A stretch of DNA of 64,000 bases, from contig NZ_BCQP01000004.1 in the NCBI RefSeq assembly GCF_001552135.1, positions 62,001 through 126,000 on the forward strand, read 5' to 3'. Below the pieces are notes generated by a model that searched no databases, had not been told where the DNA came from, and worked only from the letters and a program-made list of their open reading frames with translations. Below are positions 50,790 through 60,029 of the stretch, piece by piece (within the stretch, counting starts at the first letter, position 1; the number at the start of each line of letters is the position of its first letter). This DNA comes from Actinomadura chibensis NBRC 106107. Its GTDB lineage: Bacteria > Actinomycetota > Actinomycetes > Streptosporangiales > Streptosporangiaceae. The translations under genes and the position numbers were made by a program.

Positions 50790-52151
50790 TTGGACCGTCA
50801 GCAGGAGTTCGTGCTCCGCACGCTGGAGGAGCGCGACATCCGCTTCATCCGGCTGTGGTTCACCGACGTGCTCGGGTTCCTCAAGTCCGTGGCCGTCGCG
50901 CCCGCCGAGCTGGAGGGCGCCTTCGGCGAGGGGATCGGGTTCGACGGGTCGGCCATCGAGGGCTTCGCCCGGGTGTACGAGGCCGACATGATCGCCAAGC
51001 CGGACCCGTCCACGTTCCAGGTGCTGCCGTGGCGGTCGGAGTCGCCCGGCGTCGGACGCATGTTCTGCGACATCCTCATGCCGGACGGCACGCCGAGCTT
51101 CGCCGACCCGCGCTACGTCCTGAAGCGCGCGCTGGCCCGCGCCGCCGACCTCGGGTTCACCTTCTACACCCACCCCGAGATCGAGTTCTTCCTGCTCAAC
51201 GACAAGCCGGAGGACGGGCGCGAGCCCGAGCCGGCGGACGCGGGCGGCTACTTCGACCACACCCCGCACAGCGCCGCGCACGACTTCCGCCGCAACGCGA
51301 TCACGATGCTGGAGGCGATGGGCATCTCGGTGGAGTTCAGCCACCACGAGGGCGCCCCCGGCCAGCAGGAGATCGACCTCAGGTACGCCGACGCGCTCAC
51401 CACCGCCGACAACATCATGACGTTCCGGCTGGTGATGAAGGAGGTCGCGCTGGAGCAGGGCGTGTTCGCCTCGTTCATGCCGAAGCCGTTCACGGAGCAC
51501 CCCGGCTCAGGCATGCACACGCACATGTCGCTGTTCGAGGGCGACCGCAACGCCTTCTACGAGCCGGGCGCGGAGTACAAGCTGTCCAAGGCGGGACGGG
51601 CGTTCATCGCGGGCCTGCTGCGCCACTCCGCGGAGATCACCGCCGTGTGCAACCAGTGGGTCAACTCCTACAAGCGGCTGTGGGGGAACGTCGGGTCGGC
51701 GGCGGGCGCCGGGGGAGAGGCCCCGTCGTACATCTGCTGGGGGCACAACAACCGCTCGGCGCTCGTCCGGGTGCCGATGTACAAGCCGCACAAGGGGCAC
51801 TCGACGCGCATCGAGTTCCGGTCGCTGGACACGGCCGCGAACCCCTACCTGGCGTTCGCGGCGATCCTCGGCGCGGGGCTGAAGGGCATCGAGGAGGGCT
51901 ACGAGCTGCCGCCCGGCGCCGAGGACGACGTCTGGGCGCTCACCGTCGCCGAGCGCCGCGCCCTCGGCATCGAGCCGCTCCCGCAGAACCTCGACGAGGC
52001 GATCCACGCGATGGAGCGGAGCGAGCTGATGGCCGACATCCTCGGCGAGCACGTGTTCGACTTCTTCCTGCGCAACAAGCGGCAGGAGTGGGAGGACTAC
52101 CGCCGCCAGGTGACCGAGTTCGAGCGCAAGCGGCTGCTCGCCGTCCTGTGA
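50790..52151 (+). CDS. glnA2: Glutamine synthetase family protein GlnA2
   Basis: 453 residues, starting MDRQQEFVLRTLEERDIRFIRLWFTDVLGFLKSVAVAPAELEGAFGEGIGFDGSAIEGFARVYEADM, closely matching actinobacterial GlnA2. Active-site elements are EIEFFL, HHEGAPGQQEIDLRY, GSGMHTHMSL, NSYKRLW, WGHNNRSALVR and RIEFRSLDTAANPYL. The usual C-terminal adenylylation loop (NLYDLP with following insertion) is shortened to GYELPPGAEDDVW, so control by GlnE is doubtful. The start is TTG at 50790 with GGGAGAAGG upstream. In some actinomycetes GlnA2-type enzymes act on polyamines; here the precise substrate is open. Confidence 0.93.
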   Translation: MDRQQEFVLRTLEERDIRFIRLWFTDVLGFLKSVAVAPAELEGAFGEGIGFDGSAIEGFARVYEADMIAKPDPSTFQVLPWRSESPGVGRMFCDILMPDGTPSFADPRYVLKRALARAADLGFTFYTHPEIEFFLLNDKPEDGREPEPADAGGYFDHTPHSAAHDFRRNAITMLEAMGISVEFSHHEGAPGQQEIDLRYADALTTADNIMTFRLVMKEVALEQGVFASFMPKPFTEHPGSGMHTHMSLFEGDRNAFYEPGAEYKLSKAGRAFIAGLLRHSAEITAVCNQWVNSYKRLWGNVGSAAGAGGEAPSYICWGHNNRSALVRVPMYKPHKGHSTRIEFRSLDTAANPYLAFAAILGAGLKGIEEGYELPPGAEDDVWALTVAERRALGIEPLPQNLDEAIHAMERSELMADILGEHVFDFFLRNKRQEWEDYRRQVTEFERKRLLAVL

Positions 52152-52179
52152 CCGGGGCCGTCCGGTCTACGGTGGAGCG

Positions 52180-55100
52180 GTGACCGGGTCCCGCACGCCA
52201 GAGCGCCGATCGTCCCTCGCCGGACGGCTGGCGAGGCTCGGCTTCACCGCCGCCGCCCGCGCCGAGCGGCTGCTGCTGGACGCCGAGCGCGGCGGCTTCG
52301 CGCCCGGCGACGACCTCCTCGACGCGCTCGGCGGCACCGCCGACCCCGACCTCGCGCTGCACGGGCTGCTGCGGCTGTTCGAGGCCGCCGACGCCCACGG
52401 CGTCGGCGCCGAGCTGCGGGACGCGCTGCGCGCCGAGCCCGGGACGCGGGAGCGGCTCACCGCCGTCCTCGGGGTGAGCGCGGCGCTCGGCGACCACCTC
52501 GCCCGGCATCCGGGGCACTGGGAGGTGCTGCGCGACGGCCGTGACGGGCCCGCCGGGAGCCCCCGCTACGACCTGCTCGCGGCGGTCGGCGCCGACCCGA
52601 CGGCGGCGGAGCCGGTGGCGTCCGGGTGCGGGCCGCGGGCGCTGGTCGCGCTGCGCGTCGCCTACCGCAGGCGGCTGCTCGCCCTCGCCGGCCGCGACCT
52701 GATCGGCGTCGCCGACGTCGCGGACGTCGCCGCCGAGCTGGCCGACCTCGCCGCCGCCGCGCTGGAGGCGGGGCTCGCGGTCGGCCGCGCCGAGGTCCCC
52801 GAGCACCGGACGTGCCGGCTCGCCGTGATCGGCATGGGCAAGTGCGGGGCGCGCGAGCTGAACTACGTCAGCGACGTCGACGTGGTCTTCGTGGCGGAAG
52901 CGCGGGACGGCGCGGACGAGGACTCCGCCCTGCGCGCCGCGACCCGGCTGGCGTCGGCGATGATGCGGGCCTGCTCGTCCTCGACGGAGGAGGGCGCGCT
53001 CTGGGAGGTGGACGCCGCCCTGCGCCCCGAGGGGAAGGCGGGGCCGCTCGTCCGGACGCTCGCGAGCCACCGCGCCTACTACGGGCGGTGGGCCAAGACG
53101 TGGGAGTTCCAGGCGCTGCTGAAGGCCCGTCCGGTCGCGGGCGACGCCGGCCTCGGCGCCCGCTACCTCGACGCGATCACCCCGATCGTGTGGGACGCGG
53201 CCGAGGGCGAGAGCTTCGTCGAGGACGTCCAGGCCATGCGCCGCCGCGTGGAGGCCGACCTGAACCAGCGCACCGCCGACTCCGAGCGGCAGCTCAAGCT
53301 AGGGCCGGGCGGGCTGCGGGACGTGGAGTTCGCCGTCCAGCTCCTCCAGCTCGTGCACGGCCGGGCCGACGGGACGCTCCGCGCCCGCGCCACCCTGGAC
53401 GCGCTCGCCGACCTGTCCCGGGGCGGCTACGTCGGGCGCGACGACGCGGCGGCGCTGGCCTCGGCGTACCGGTTCCTGCGGCGGGTGGAGCACCTCGTCC
53501 AGCTGCACCGGCTGCGGCGGACCCACCTCGTCCCGGACGACGAGGCCGACCTGCGCCGCCTCGGCCGGGCGCTCGGGCTGCGCACCGACCCGGTGGGGGA
53601 GTTCACCGCGCTGTGGCGGCGGCACGCCCGCGAGGTCCGCCGCATCCACGAGAAGCTGTTCTACCGTCCGCTGCTGCGGGCCGTGGCGCGGCTGCCGGGG
53701 GAGGAGGCGCGGCTGACGCCGGAGGCGGCCCGCGCCCGGCTGGAGGCGCTCGGCTACGCCGACCCGGCGGGCGCGCTGCGCCACATCGAGGCGCTGACGT
53801 CCGGGGTGTCGCGGCGGGCCGCGATCCAGCGGACGCTGCTGCCGGTCATGCTCGGCTGGTTCGCCGACGCCCCCGACCCGGACGCGGGCCTGCTCGGGTT
53901 CCGGCAGGTCAGCGACGCGCTCGGCACCACCCCCTGGTACCTGCGGCTGCTCCGCGACGAGGTGACCGTCGCCGAGCGGATGGCCTGGGTCCTCGGCTCC
54001 AGCCGGTACGCGACGGACCTGCTGCTGCGCGCCCCGGAGGCGGTCGCGATGCTCGGCAGCGACGGCGACCTGTCCCCGCGCCCGGCCGCCGGGCTGCGCG
54101 CGGAGCTGCTCGCGGCGGTCCGGCGGCACACCGAGGGCGGCTCCGGGCGCGCGCCGCAGGGGCGGGTGGAGGAGGCGGCCGGGGTGGTCCGGGCGCTGCG
54201 GCGGCGGGAGCTGTTCCGGGTGGCGGTCGCCGACCTGCTCGGCCTCGCCGACGTCCGGGCGGTCGGCGAGGCCCTCACCGACATCGCCGCCGGGACCGTC
54301 GAGGCGGCGCTGCTCGCCGCCGTCCACAAGATCGAGACGGCGGCGGGGGCGCCACTGCCCACCCGGATGGCCGTCGTCGCGATGGGCCGGTTCGGCGGGC
54401 ACGAACTCGGCTACGGCAGCGACGCCGACGTGATGTTCGTCCACGACCCGGCGCCCGGCGCGGACGAGACGGCCGCCGGGCGCGCCGCGCACGCCGTCGC
54501 CGAGGAGCTGCGCCGCCTGCTGGCGCTGCCCGCGCCCGACCCGCCGCTGGAGATCGACCCGAACCTGCGCCCGGAGGGGCGGCAGGGGCCGCTCGTCCGC
54601 ACGCTCGCGTCCTACGCCGCCTACTACGCGCGCTGGTCGGAGCCCTGGGAGGCGCAGGCGCTGCTGCGCGCCGACCCGCTGATCGGCGACCCCGGGCTGC
54701 GCGAGCGGTTCCGCGCCGTGATCGACCCGGTCCGCTGGCCGCGGGACGGGATCGGCGACGACGCCGTCCGGCAGATCAGGCGGCTGAAGGCGCGGATGGA
54801 GTCGGAGCGGCTGCCGCGCGGCGTCGACCGGCGGCTGCACACGAAGCTCGGGCCGGGCGGGCTCGCGGACGTGGAGTGGGTCGTCCAGCTCCTGCAGCTC
54901 CGGCACGCCCACGCGGAGCCGGGGCTGCGCACCACCCGCACCCTCGACGCGCTGGACGCGGCGGCCGCCGCCGGGCTCCTGGACGCCGAGGACGCGGCCG
55001 TCCTCGCCGAGGCGTGGCGGCTCGCGACCCGCATCCGGGGCGCGGTCATGCTGGTGCGGGGCCGCGCGTCCGACCTGCTGCCGAGCGACCACCACCGGGA

Positions 55101-55221
55101 GCGCAGCGCGGTCGGCCGCGTGCTCGGCTACCCGAGCCCGGGCGACCTGCTGGAGGACCACCGGCGCCACACCCGCCGCGCCCGCGCCGTCGTCGACCGC
55201 GTCTTCTACGGCGCCGACTAG
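52180..55221 (+). CDS. glnE: Bifunctional glutamine synthetase adenylyltransferase/adenylyl-removing enzyme
   Basis: 1013 residues with two nucleotidyltransferase domains: N-terminal adenylyl-removing (VIGMGKCGARELNYVSDVDVVFVAE, about 215-238) and C-terminal adenylylating (VVAMGRFGGHELGYGSDADVMFVHD, about 728-752), each with the S-D-x-D metal motif, plus LKLGPGGLRDVEFAVQLLQL and LGPGGLADVEWVVQLLQL. It attaches and removes AMP on glutamine synthetase (GlnA1, encoded elsewhere) according to nitrogen supply, under GlnK control. GTG start with GGTGGAG upstream, 28 bases after glnA2; the glnA2-glnE pair is conserved in actinobacteria. Confidence 0.97.
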   Translation: MTGSRTPERRSSLAGRLARLGFTAAARAERLLLDAERGGFAPGDDLLDALGGTADPDLALHGLLRLFEAADAHGVGAELRDALRAEPGTRERLTAVLGVSAALGDHLARHPGHWEVLRDGRDGPAGSPRYDLLAAVGADPTAAEPVASGCGPRALVALRVAYRRRLLALAGRDLIGVADVADVAAELADLAAAALEAGLAVGRAEVPEHRTCRLAVIGMGKCGARELNYVSDVDVVFVAEARDGADEDSALRAATRLASAMMRACSSSTEEGALWEVDAALRPEGKAGPLVRTLASHRAYYGRWAKTWEFQALLKARPVAGDAGLGARYLDAITPIVWDAAEGESFVEDVQAMRRRVEADLNQRTADSERQLKLGPGGLRDVEFAVQLLQLVHGRADGTLRARATLDALADLSRGGYVGRDDAAALASAYRFLRRVEHLVQLHRLRRTHLVPDDEADLRRLGRALGLRTDPVGEFTALWRRHAREVRRIHEKLFYRPLLRAVARLPGEEARLTPEAARARLEALGYADPAGALRHIEALTSGVSRRAAIQRTLLPVMLGWFADAPDPDAGLLGFRQVSDALGTTPWYLRLLRDEVTVAERMAWVLGSSRYATDLLLRAPEAVAMLGSDGDLSPRPAAGLRAELLAAVRRHTEGGSGRAPQGRVEEAAGVVRALRRRELFRVAVADLLGLADVRAVGEALTDIAAGTVEAALLAAVHKIETAAGAPLPTRMAVVAMGRFGGHELGYGSDADVMFVHDPAPGADETAAGRAAHAVAEELRRLLALPAPDPPLEIDPNLRPEGRQGPLVRTLASYAAYYARWSEPWEAQALLRADPLIGDPGLRERFRAVIDPVRWPRDGIGDDAVRQIRRLKARMESERLPRGVDRRLHTKLGPGGLADVEWVVQLLQLRHAHAEPGLRTTRTLDALDAAAAAGLLDAEDAAVLAEAWRLATRIRGAVMLVRGRASDLLPSDHHRERSAVGRVLGYPSPGDLLEDHRRHTRRARAVVDRVFYGAD

Positions 55222-55253
55222 CCGGGCGGGCCGTGCCGGGACGACGCGGCCCG

Positions 55254-56183
55254 CTAGCAGCCGGAGCGGGTGGCGCCGCCGGTGGCGGCCGAGCCGGGGC
55301 TCGCCTTGCCCGGACGCGAGCCGGTGCTCCGCCGCGTGCGCTGCGCGATCCGGTCCGAGACGCGGACCCGCGCGAGGACGAGCGGCGCCGGGCACCTCTC
55401 GTAGAGGATCCAGGAGATCCAGAGCGAGCCGCCGATCAGCGCGATCCCGGCGACGGCGTCCAGCACGTAGTGGTTCGCCGTGGACAGGATCACGAACACG
55501 GTCGTCACGGGGTAGAGCGCTCCGAGCGCCTTGGCCCATTTCTGCGACGCCAGCTTCACCAGGATGAGGCCGCACCACAGCGACCACCCGGCGTGCATGG
55601 ACGGCATCGCCGCGTACTGGTTGGTGAGGCTCCCGGACGCGTCGCTGGCGTACAGGCCGAGGGAGTGCAGCGCGGTCACCGGGTCGACGAAGCCCTCGCT
55701 GTGCAGGAAGCGCGGCGGCGCCAGCGGGTACTGCCAGAACCCGATCAGCGCCACGCCGGTGGCGAGCATGATCGACGTGCGGAGCCACCGGTAGTACTGC
55801 GGGCGGTACCGGTACAGCCAGACCACCACGACGAGCGTCACGGCGAAGTGCATCGTGGCGTAGAAGATGTTGGCGGTGCGGGCGAGCCACGGCACCCCGA
55901 GGAGCGTCTGGTTGAGGTGCAGCTCGACGTCCAGCCCCAGGAACCGCTCGGCGCGCAGGATCTGGTCGGCGTGCGCGAACGCGGGCCCGGTGCCGTCCTG
56001 AACCAGGACGATGCGCGTCAGCGTATAGCCGGTATAGAAGAGCACGACGAGGAGAAGCTCACGCCACACCGGAGGCGCGGTGAGCAAGCGGCGCCGCATC
56101 GTCGCGGCCGGCTTGCGCCGCTCGCCGGACCCGGCCTGGTGGGCCTGGCCTCGGCGGGCTGCTGGGGGGGCGGATTGAGCCAT
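55254..56183 (-). CDS. PAP2-family membrane phosphatase / phosphotransferase
   Basis: 309 residues with about six transmembrane helices (50-265). Phosphatase motifs: PLAPPRFL (about 155), YAAMPSMHAGWSLW (motif 2, catalytic-support His) and STANHYVLDAVAG (motif 3, His nucleophile with Asp). The layout matches the IPC-synthase-like PAP2_3 subgroup of actinobacteria, which dephosphorylate lipid phosphates or transfer inositol phosphate. The C-terminal tail is basic, Ser/Gly-rich and cytoplasmic. ATG at 56183. It lies divergent from the TAP-type peptidase, convergent with glnE. Confidence 0.88.
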   Translation of the reverse strand: MAQSAPPAARRGQAHQAGSGERRKPAATMRRRLLTAPPVWRELLLVVLFYTGYTLTRIVLVQDGTGPAFAHADQILRAERFLGLDVELHLNQTLLGVPWLARTANIFYATMHFAVTLVVVVWLYRYRPQYYRWLRTSIMLATGVALIGFWQYPLAPPRFLHSEGFVDPVTALHSLGLYASDASGSLTNQYAAMPSMHAGWSLWCGLILVKLASQKWAKALGALYPVTTVFVILSTANHYVLDAVAGIALIGGSLWISWILYERCPAPLVLARVRVSDRIAQRTRRSTGSRPGKASPGSAATGGATRSGC

Positions 56184-56392
56184 GCTACCTATCTTTGCCG
56201 CTGGGCCCCCTCGATGAGATCACCGCGACGAATGGTCTTCATCTCAGCCTTGAGTAGTACGACCCTGATGCGGTATCCGAACTTTCGGGGGAGGGACCGA
56301 GGGACCGATCCCTCTCCGCTCCTACCCCCGTCGCGGACCCTTATGGAGTTGATCAGGAGTCAGCATAGGAGGCGCTGGGTAGATCACGATCG

Positions 56393-56415
56393 CCCCCCGT
56401 GATGTGAACGGGGGG
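56393..56415 (+). promoter_or_regulatory. Hairpin covering the ribosome-binding site of the 56420 gene
   Basis: CCCCCCG (56393-56399) is complementary to CGGGGGG (56409-56415), which contains the Shine-Dalgarno-like G-run 5 bases before the ATG at 56420. A 7-bp all-GC stem would hide it, a common way to restrain translation. Confidence 0.5.
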
Positions 56416-56419
56416 ACGA

Positions 56420-58087
56420 ATGGGGCAATTTACGGCGATACGCGGCATTGTGGCCGTCGGTGTCGGCGCCCTGGCCGCATCCGGTCTGGCCGCGGGGGCG
56501 TCCGGAACGGGCGATCGGCTTGCGGCGGCGCGCGAAACGGTTCCGCGCGCCACGGTCTCGCGCGGCCCGGTCCCCGGCGGGACGGTTCCGGGCGGGAAGA
56601 TCCCTGGCGGGACGGTTCCGGCCGGAACGAATCCGCGCGGCGGGGTTCCGGCGCCCGTGATCGTCAAGCCGCCGGCCTGGACGCGGTGCAAGGGCCTGCC
56701 CCGCCCGGCCCCCGGGACGAAGGCCCCGCGCGGCGGGTTCCGCTGCGCGACGCTGGAGGTCCCCCTCGACTACGCCCGGCAGTCCGCTGGGAAGATCGGG
56801 ATCGCGCTGGTCAAGGCGCCCGCCGCCGACCGGCGGCACCGGCTCGGCTCGCTGCTGTTCAACTTCGGCGGGCCCGGCGGCGACGGCGTCGACACCCTCG
56901 CCCAGGTCGCGGGCGAGTACGCCGACCTCGGCGCCCGCTACGACCTGGTCGGCTTCGACCCGCGCGGCGTCGGCCGCAGCGCCCCGGTGCGCTGCGCCGG
57001 GTCCCGGACCCTGGACGACCTGTTCGCCCGCGACGACAGCCCCGACACCCCGGCCGAGGAGAAGGCCTACATGGACGGCCGCGCCGCCTTCACCCGCGGG
57101 TGCGCGACCCACTCCGGCAGACTCCTGCCCCACGTCGGCACCGTGAACGCGGCCCGCGACATGGACCTGATCCGCGCCGCGCTCGGCGAGGAGCGCCTCA
57201 ACTACTTCGGGATCTCCTACGGCACCTGGCTCGGCGGGAACTACGCGCACCAGTTCCCGGGACGGGTCGGCCGCGCCGTCCTCGACGGGGCCGTCGACAC
57301 CGGCCTGCGCGGCGCCGACCTCGCGCTCCAGCAGGCCGCCGGGTTCGAGCGCGCGCTGCGCGACTTCGGCGCGGCCTGCGCCCGGCTCGGCCCGAAGGAC
57401 TGCCCGCTCGGGGCGGACGGCCCGGCCGTCGTCGCGTCCACCCGGCGGATCCTCGCGGGGCTCGACGCCAAGCCGCTGCGGACGTCCGGGCGCCGCCGCC
57501 ACCTGACCCAGAGCCTCGGGACGACCGGCGTCGCCGCCGGGCTCTACTCCAGGGAGGCCTGGCCGTACCTCGCGCAGGGCCTCGTCGACGCGGTCAAGCG
57601 CCGCGACGGGTCGCTGCTGCTCATGCTCGCCGACGTCCAGAACGGCCGCCGCGAGAACGGCGCCTACACCGGCCTGACCGCCGCGAACACCGCGATCACC
57701 TGCGCGGACGGCACCGACCGCTACTCCCCGGCCGACGTCCGGCGGCTGCTGCCGCGCTTCCGCGCCGCCTCGCCGGCGTTCGGCGCGTCGATGGCCTGGG
57801 GGCTGCTCCAGTGCACCGGCTGGCCGGTGAAGGGCGACGACGCGGCCCGCGAGGTTTCCGCCCCGGCGGCGGCGCCGATCCTCGTCGTCGGCAACACCGG
57901 CGACCCCGCCACCCCGTACGCGTGGGCGGCGGCGCTCACCCGGAGGCTCGGCGGACGGGCGACGCTCCTCACCCTCAGGGGGGAGGGGCACGGCGCCTAC
58001 GACACCGGCGACCCGTGCGTCCGCCGGAACGTGCACGCCTACCTCCTCCAGGGGACCGTCCCGGCCGCCGGGACGACCTGCGGCTGA
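56420..58087 (+). CDS. Secreted TAP-type serine peptidase (alpha/beta hydrolase)
   Basis: 555 residues. A signal peptide (about 1-28) precedes eight pentapeptide repeats (38-77, GGTVP type) and the catalytic region. The oxyanion motif is FNFGGPGGDGVD. The triad is Ser266 in YFGISYGTWLGG, Asp495 in GNTGDPATPYAWA and His524 in GEGHGAYD, as in Streptomyces tripeptidyl aminopeptidases and SlpD/E proteases with the C-terminal TAP-like domain (about 430-550). It would remove short peptides from protein N-termini outside the cell. ATG at 56420 lies within a hairpin-masked ribosome site. Confidence 0.92.
   Translation: MGQFTAIRGIVAVGVGALAASGLAAGASGTGDRLAAARETVPRATVSRGPVPGGTVPGGKIPGGTVPAGTNPRGGVPAPVIVKPPAWTRCKGLPRPAPGTKAPRGGFRCATLEVPLDYARQSAGKIGIALVKAPAADRRHRLGSLLFNFGGPGGDGVDTLAQVAGEYADLGARYDLVGFDPRGVGRSAPVRCAGSRTLDDLFARDDSPDTPAEEKAYMDGRAAFTRGCATHSGRLLPHVGTVNAARDMDLIRAALGEERLNYFGISYGTWLGGNYAHQFPGRVGRAVLDGAVDTGLRGADLALQQAAGFERALRDFGAACARLGPKDCPLGADGPAVVASTRRILAGLDAKPLRTSGRRRHLTQSLGTTGVAAGLYSREAWPYLAQGLVDAVKRRDGSLLLMLADVQNGRRENGAYTGLTAANTAITCADGTDRYSPADVRRLLPRFRAASPAFGASMAWGLLQCTGWPVKGDDAAREVSAPAAAPILVVGNTGDPATPYAWAAALTRRLGGRATLLTLRGEGHGAYDTGDPCVRRNVHAYLLQGTVPAAGTTCG
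56531..56650 (+). repeat. 15-bp tandem repeat, eight copies, in the TAP peptidase gene
   Basis: Eight diverged copies of GGCGGGACGGTTCCG run in frame just after the signal peptide, encoding RETVP, RATVS, RGPVP, GGTVP, GGKIP, GGTVP, AGTNP, RGGVP. Copies 4 and 6 are identical, implying recent slippage or recombination. Confidence 0.92.
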
Positions 58088-58157
58088 GGCCCGCCCCCGC
58101 CACCCGGGCGCGGGGAGCTTTGGCAACATCTGCCTCTTGATCAAGTCGCCGGCATGG

Positions 58158-58173
58158 ACTGGTCTAGACCAAT
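58158..58173. promoter_or_regulatory. DasR-responsive element (dre)-like operator
   Basis: ACTGGTCTAGACCAAT matches the DasR site consensus ACTGGTCTAGACCAGT at 15 of 16 positions. It lies 20 bases before the GH3 start. DasR is the GntR-family regulator that senses glucosamine-6-phosphate and controls chitin/GlcNAc use, which fits an N-acetylhexosaminidase target. Confidence 0.85.
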
Positions 58174-58192
58174 GAGCCGAGGAGAGAGGCTG

Positions 58193-59968
58193 ATGATGAA
58201 CGGCGGCCGAACCATCGTGTCCATCGCCGCGGCCGCGGCCCTCGCGCTGGCGCTCGCCCCGCCGGTCCGCGCGCAGGCGCCGCCGGGGCCCGCGCGGGGC
58301 TGCGACCCGGACGCGCAGCTCGCCCGGATGACCGACGCGGAGAAGGTCGGCCAGATGGTCATGGCCGTCACCGAGGACGGGCCGGACGGAATGCCGGCCG
58401 AGCACACCCGCACCGCCATCCAGGACTTGAAGATCGGGTCGGTCATCACGTCCGAGCCGCGCACGCCCGGCCTCGCCGCCCGCTACGCGAACCGGATCCA
58501 GGACTGGGCGCGCGGCACCCGGCTCGGCCTGCCGCTGCTCGTCTCCGGCGACTTCGAGTTCGGCACCACGCACAACGTCCGCGAGGGGACGACCCCGCTG
58601 CCGAACGCGATGGGCCTCGGCGCGGCCCGCGACCCCGGGCTTGCCCGCGAGGCCGCCGTGATCACGGCGGCGGAGGCCCGCGCGATGGGCTTCCACTGGA
58701 ACTACGCCCCCGTGTCCGACGTGAACACGAACCCGGCCAACCCGATCATCGGCGTCCGGTCCTTCGGCGAGCGGACCGACCTCGTCGCCGGGCTCGCGGA
58801 GGCGCAGGTCCGCGCCTACCGCGCGGCCGGGATGATCGCCACGCCCAAGCACTTCCCGGGGCACGGCGACACCGAGTTCGACAGCCACCTGGAGCTGCCC
58901 GCCGTCACCTACGACCGGGCGACGCTCGAAAGCGTCCACCTGCCGCCGTTCGCGCGCGGCATCGCGGCCGGGGCCGACGCGATCATGACGGCGCACGTCA
59001 TCGTCAAGGCGATCGACCCGGACCTGCCCGCCACGCTGTCCCCCAAGGTGCTGACCGGGCTGCTCCGCGAGCAGATGGGCTTCCGCGGCCTGATCGTCAC
59101 CGACGCCATGGACATGGACGCGATCGACAAGCACTGGGGCACCCGCCAGGCCACCGTCATGGCCGTCGAGGCCGGGGCCGACGTGATCATGTCGACCGGC
59201 GACTACACCGCGCACGTCGAGGCGGTCGGCGCCCTCGCCGACGCCCTCCGCGACGGCTCGCTCAGCCGGGCGCGGGTGGACGAGTCCGTCCGCCGCGTCC
59301 TCGCGCTCAAGTGCAAGTACAGGGTGGCCGAACACCGGTACGCCGACCCGCGGCTCGCCGAGAAGGTGTCCGGGAACGCCGCCTTCCAGCGCCGCGCCCT
59401 GAAGATGGGCCTCGCCGCGACGACCCTGGTAAAGAACGAGAGCCGCGGTAAGACCGAGGGCCGGGGTGAGGAGGAGGGCCGGGTGCTGCCGTTCGACCCG
59501 GACGACGCGGAGCGGACGCTCGTCGCGGGCGTCGTCCAGACCCCGGTGTTCGCCGACGAGATCGCCAAGGTCGCGCGCGGGCCGGTGGAGGGCTGGCAGG
59601 CCGCGACCACCGACCCGACCGACGCCGAGATCGCCGAGGCCGTCCGGCGCGCCGGGGCCGCGGACCGGGTCGTCGTCGCGACGTACTCGTCCGGGAAGCT
59701 GCCCGCCGGGCAGGCGAGGCTCGTCGAGGCGCTGCGGGCGACCGGGAAGCCGGTGGCGGCGGTCGCGATCGGGCTGCCGTACGACATCGCCTCGTACCCG
59801 GACGTCCCCGCCTACATCGCCACCTACGGGACCACTGCCCGGACCCAGCGGATCGACCTGACCATGCACAAGGCCGCCGCCCGGGTCCTGTTCGGCGAGC
59901 AGCCCGGCGGACGCCTCCCGGTCACGATCAAGGGCCTCTACCCGTACGGGCACGGCCTGCGCTACTGA
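58193..59968 (+). CDS. Secreted GH3 beta-N-acetylhexosaminidase
   Basis: 591 residues. A signal peptide of about 28 residues ends VRAQA. The GH3 barrel (about 40-370) has the NagZ-type loop KHFPGHGDTEFDSH (Lys219 onward), whose Asp-His pair provides the acid/base, and the nucleophile Asp304 in IVTDAMDMDA, so it releases GlcNAc from chitin oligomers or peptidoglycan fragments outside the cell. A C-terminal alpha/beta sandwich (about 400-591) follows with EQPGGRLPVTIKGLYPYGHGLRY. The ATG at 58193, after GAGGAGAGAGG, is preferred over one 39 bases upstream that would overlap the dre site. Confidence 0.93.
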   Translation: MMNGGRTIVSIAAAAALALALAPPVRAQAPPGPARGCDPDAQLARMTDAEKVGQMVMAVTEDGPDGMPAEHTRTAIQDLKIGSVITSEPRTPGLAARYANRIQDWARGTRLGLPLLVSGDFEFGTTHNVREGTTPLPNAMGLGAARDPGLAREAAVITAAEARAMGFHWNYAPVSDVNTNPANPIIGVRSFGERTDLVAGLAEAQVRAYRAAGMIATPKHFPGHGDTEFDSHLELPAVTYDRATLESVHLPPFARGIAAGADAIMTAHVIVKAIDPDLPATLSPKVLTGLLREQMGFRGLIVTDAMDMDAIDKHWGTRQATVMAVEAGADVIMSTGDYTAHVEAVGALADALRDGSLSRARVDESVRRVLALKCKYRVAEHRYADPRLAEKVSGNAAFQRRALKMGLAATTLVKNESRGKTEGRGEEEGRVLPFDPDDAERTLVAGVVQTPVFADEIAKVARGPVEGWQAATTDPTDAEIAEAVRRAGAADRVVVATYSSGKLPAGQARLVEALRATGKPVAAVAIGLPYDIASYPDVPAYIATYGTTARTQRIDLTMHKAAARVLFGEQPGGRLPVTIKGLYPYGHGLRY

Positions 59969-60029
59969 CCGCCCGTCCGGGTGCGCCGCCCCCTGACCGG
60001 CGCACCCGGACCGGCGTGCTCGGGCGGGG

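Noticed and set aside
50790-52151. GlnA2 as the direct target of the adjacent GlnE
   Set aside because: The loop that carries the adenylylated Tyr in GlnA1-type enzymes is shortened here, so adjacency alone does not justify the claim.
48185-56650. CRISPR arrays suggested by tandem repeats
   Set aside because: The repeats are 15-bp head-to-tail units without spacers, lie in frame inside genes, and no cas gene is present.
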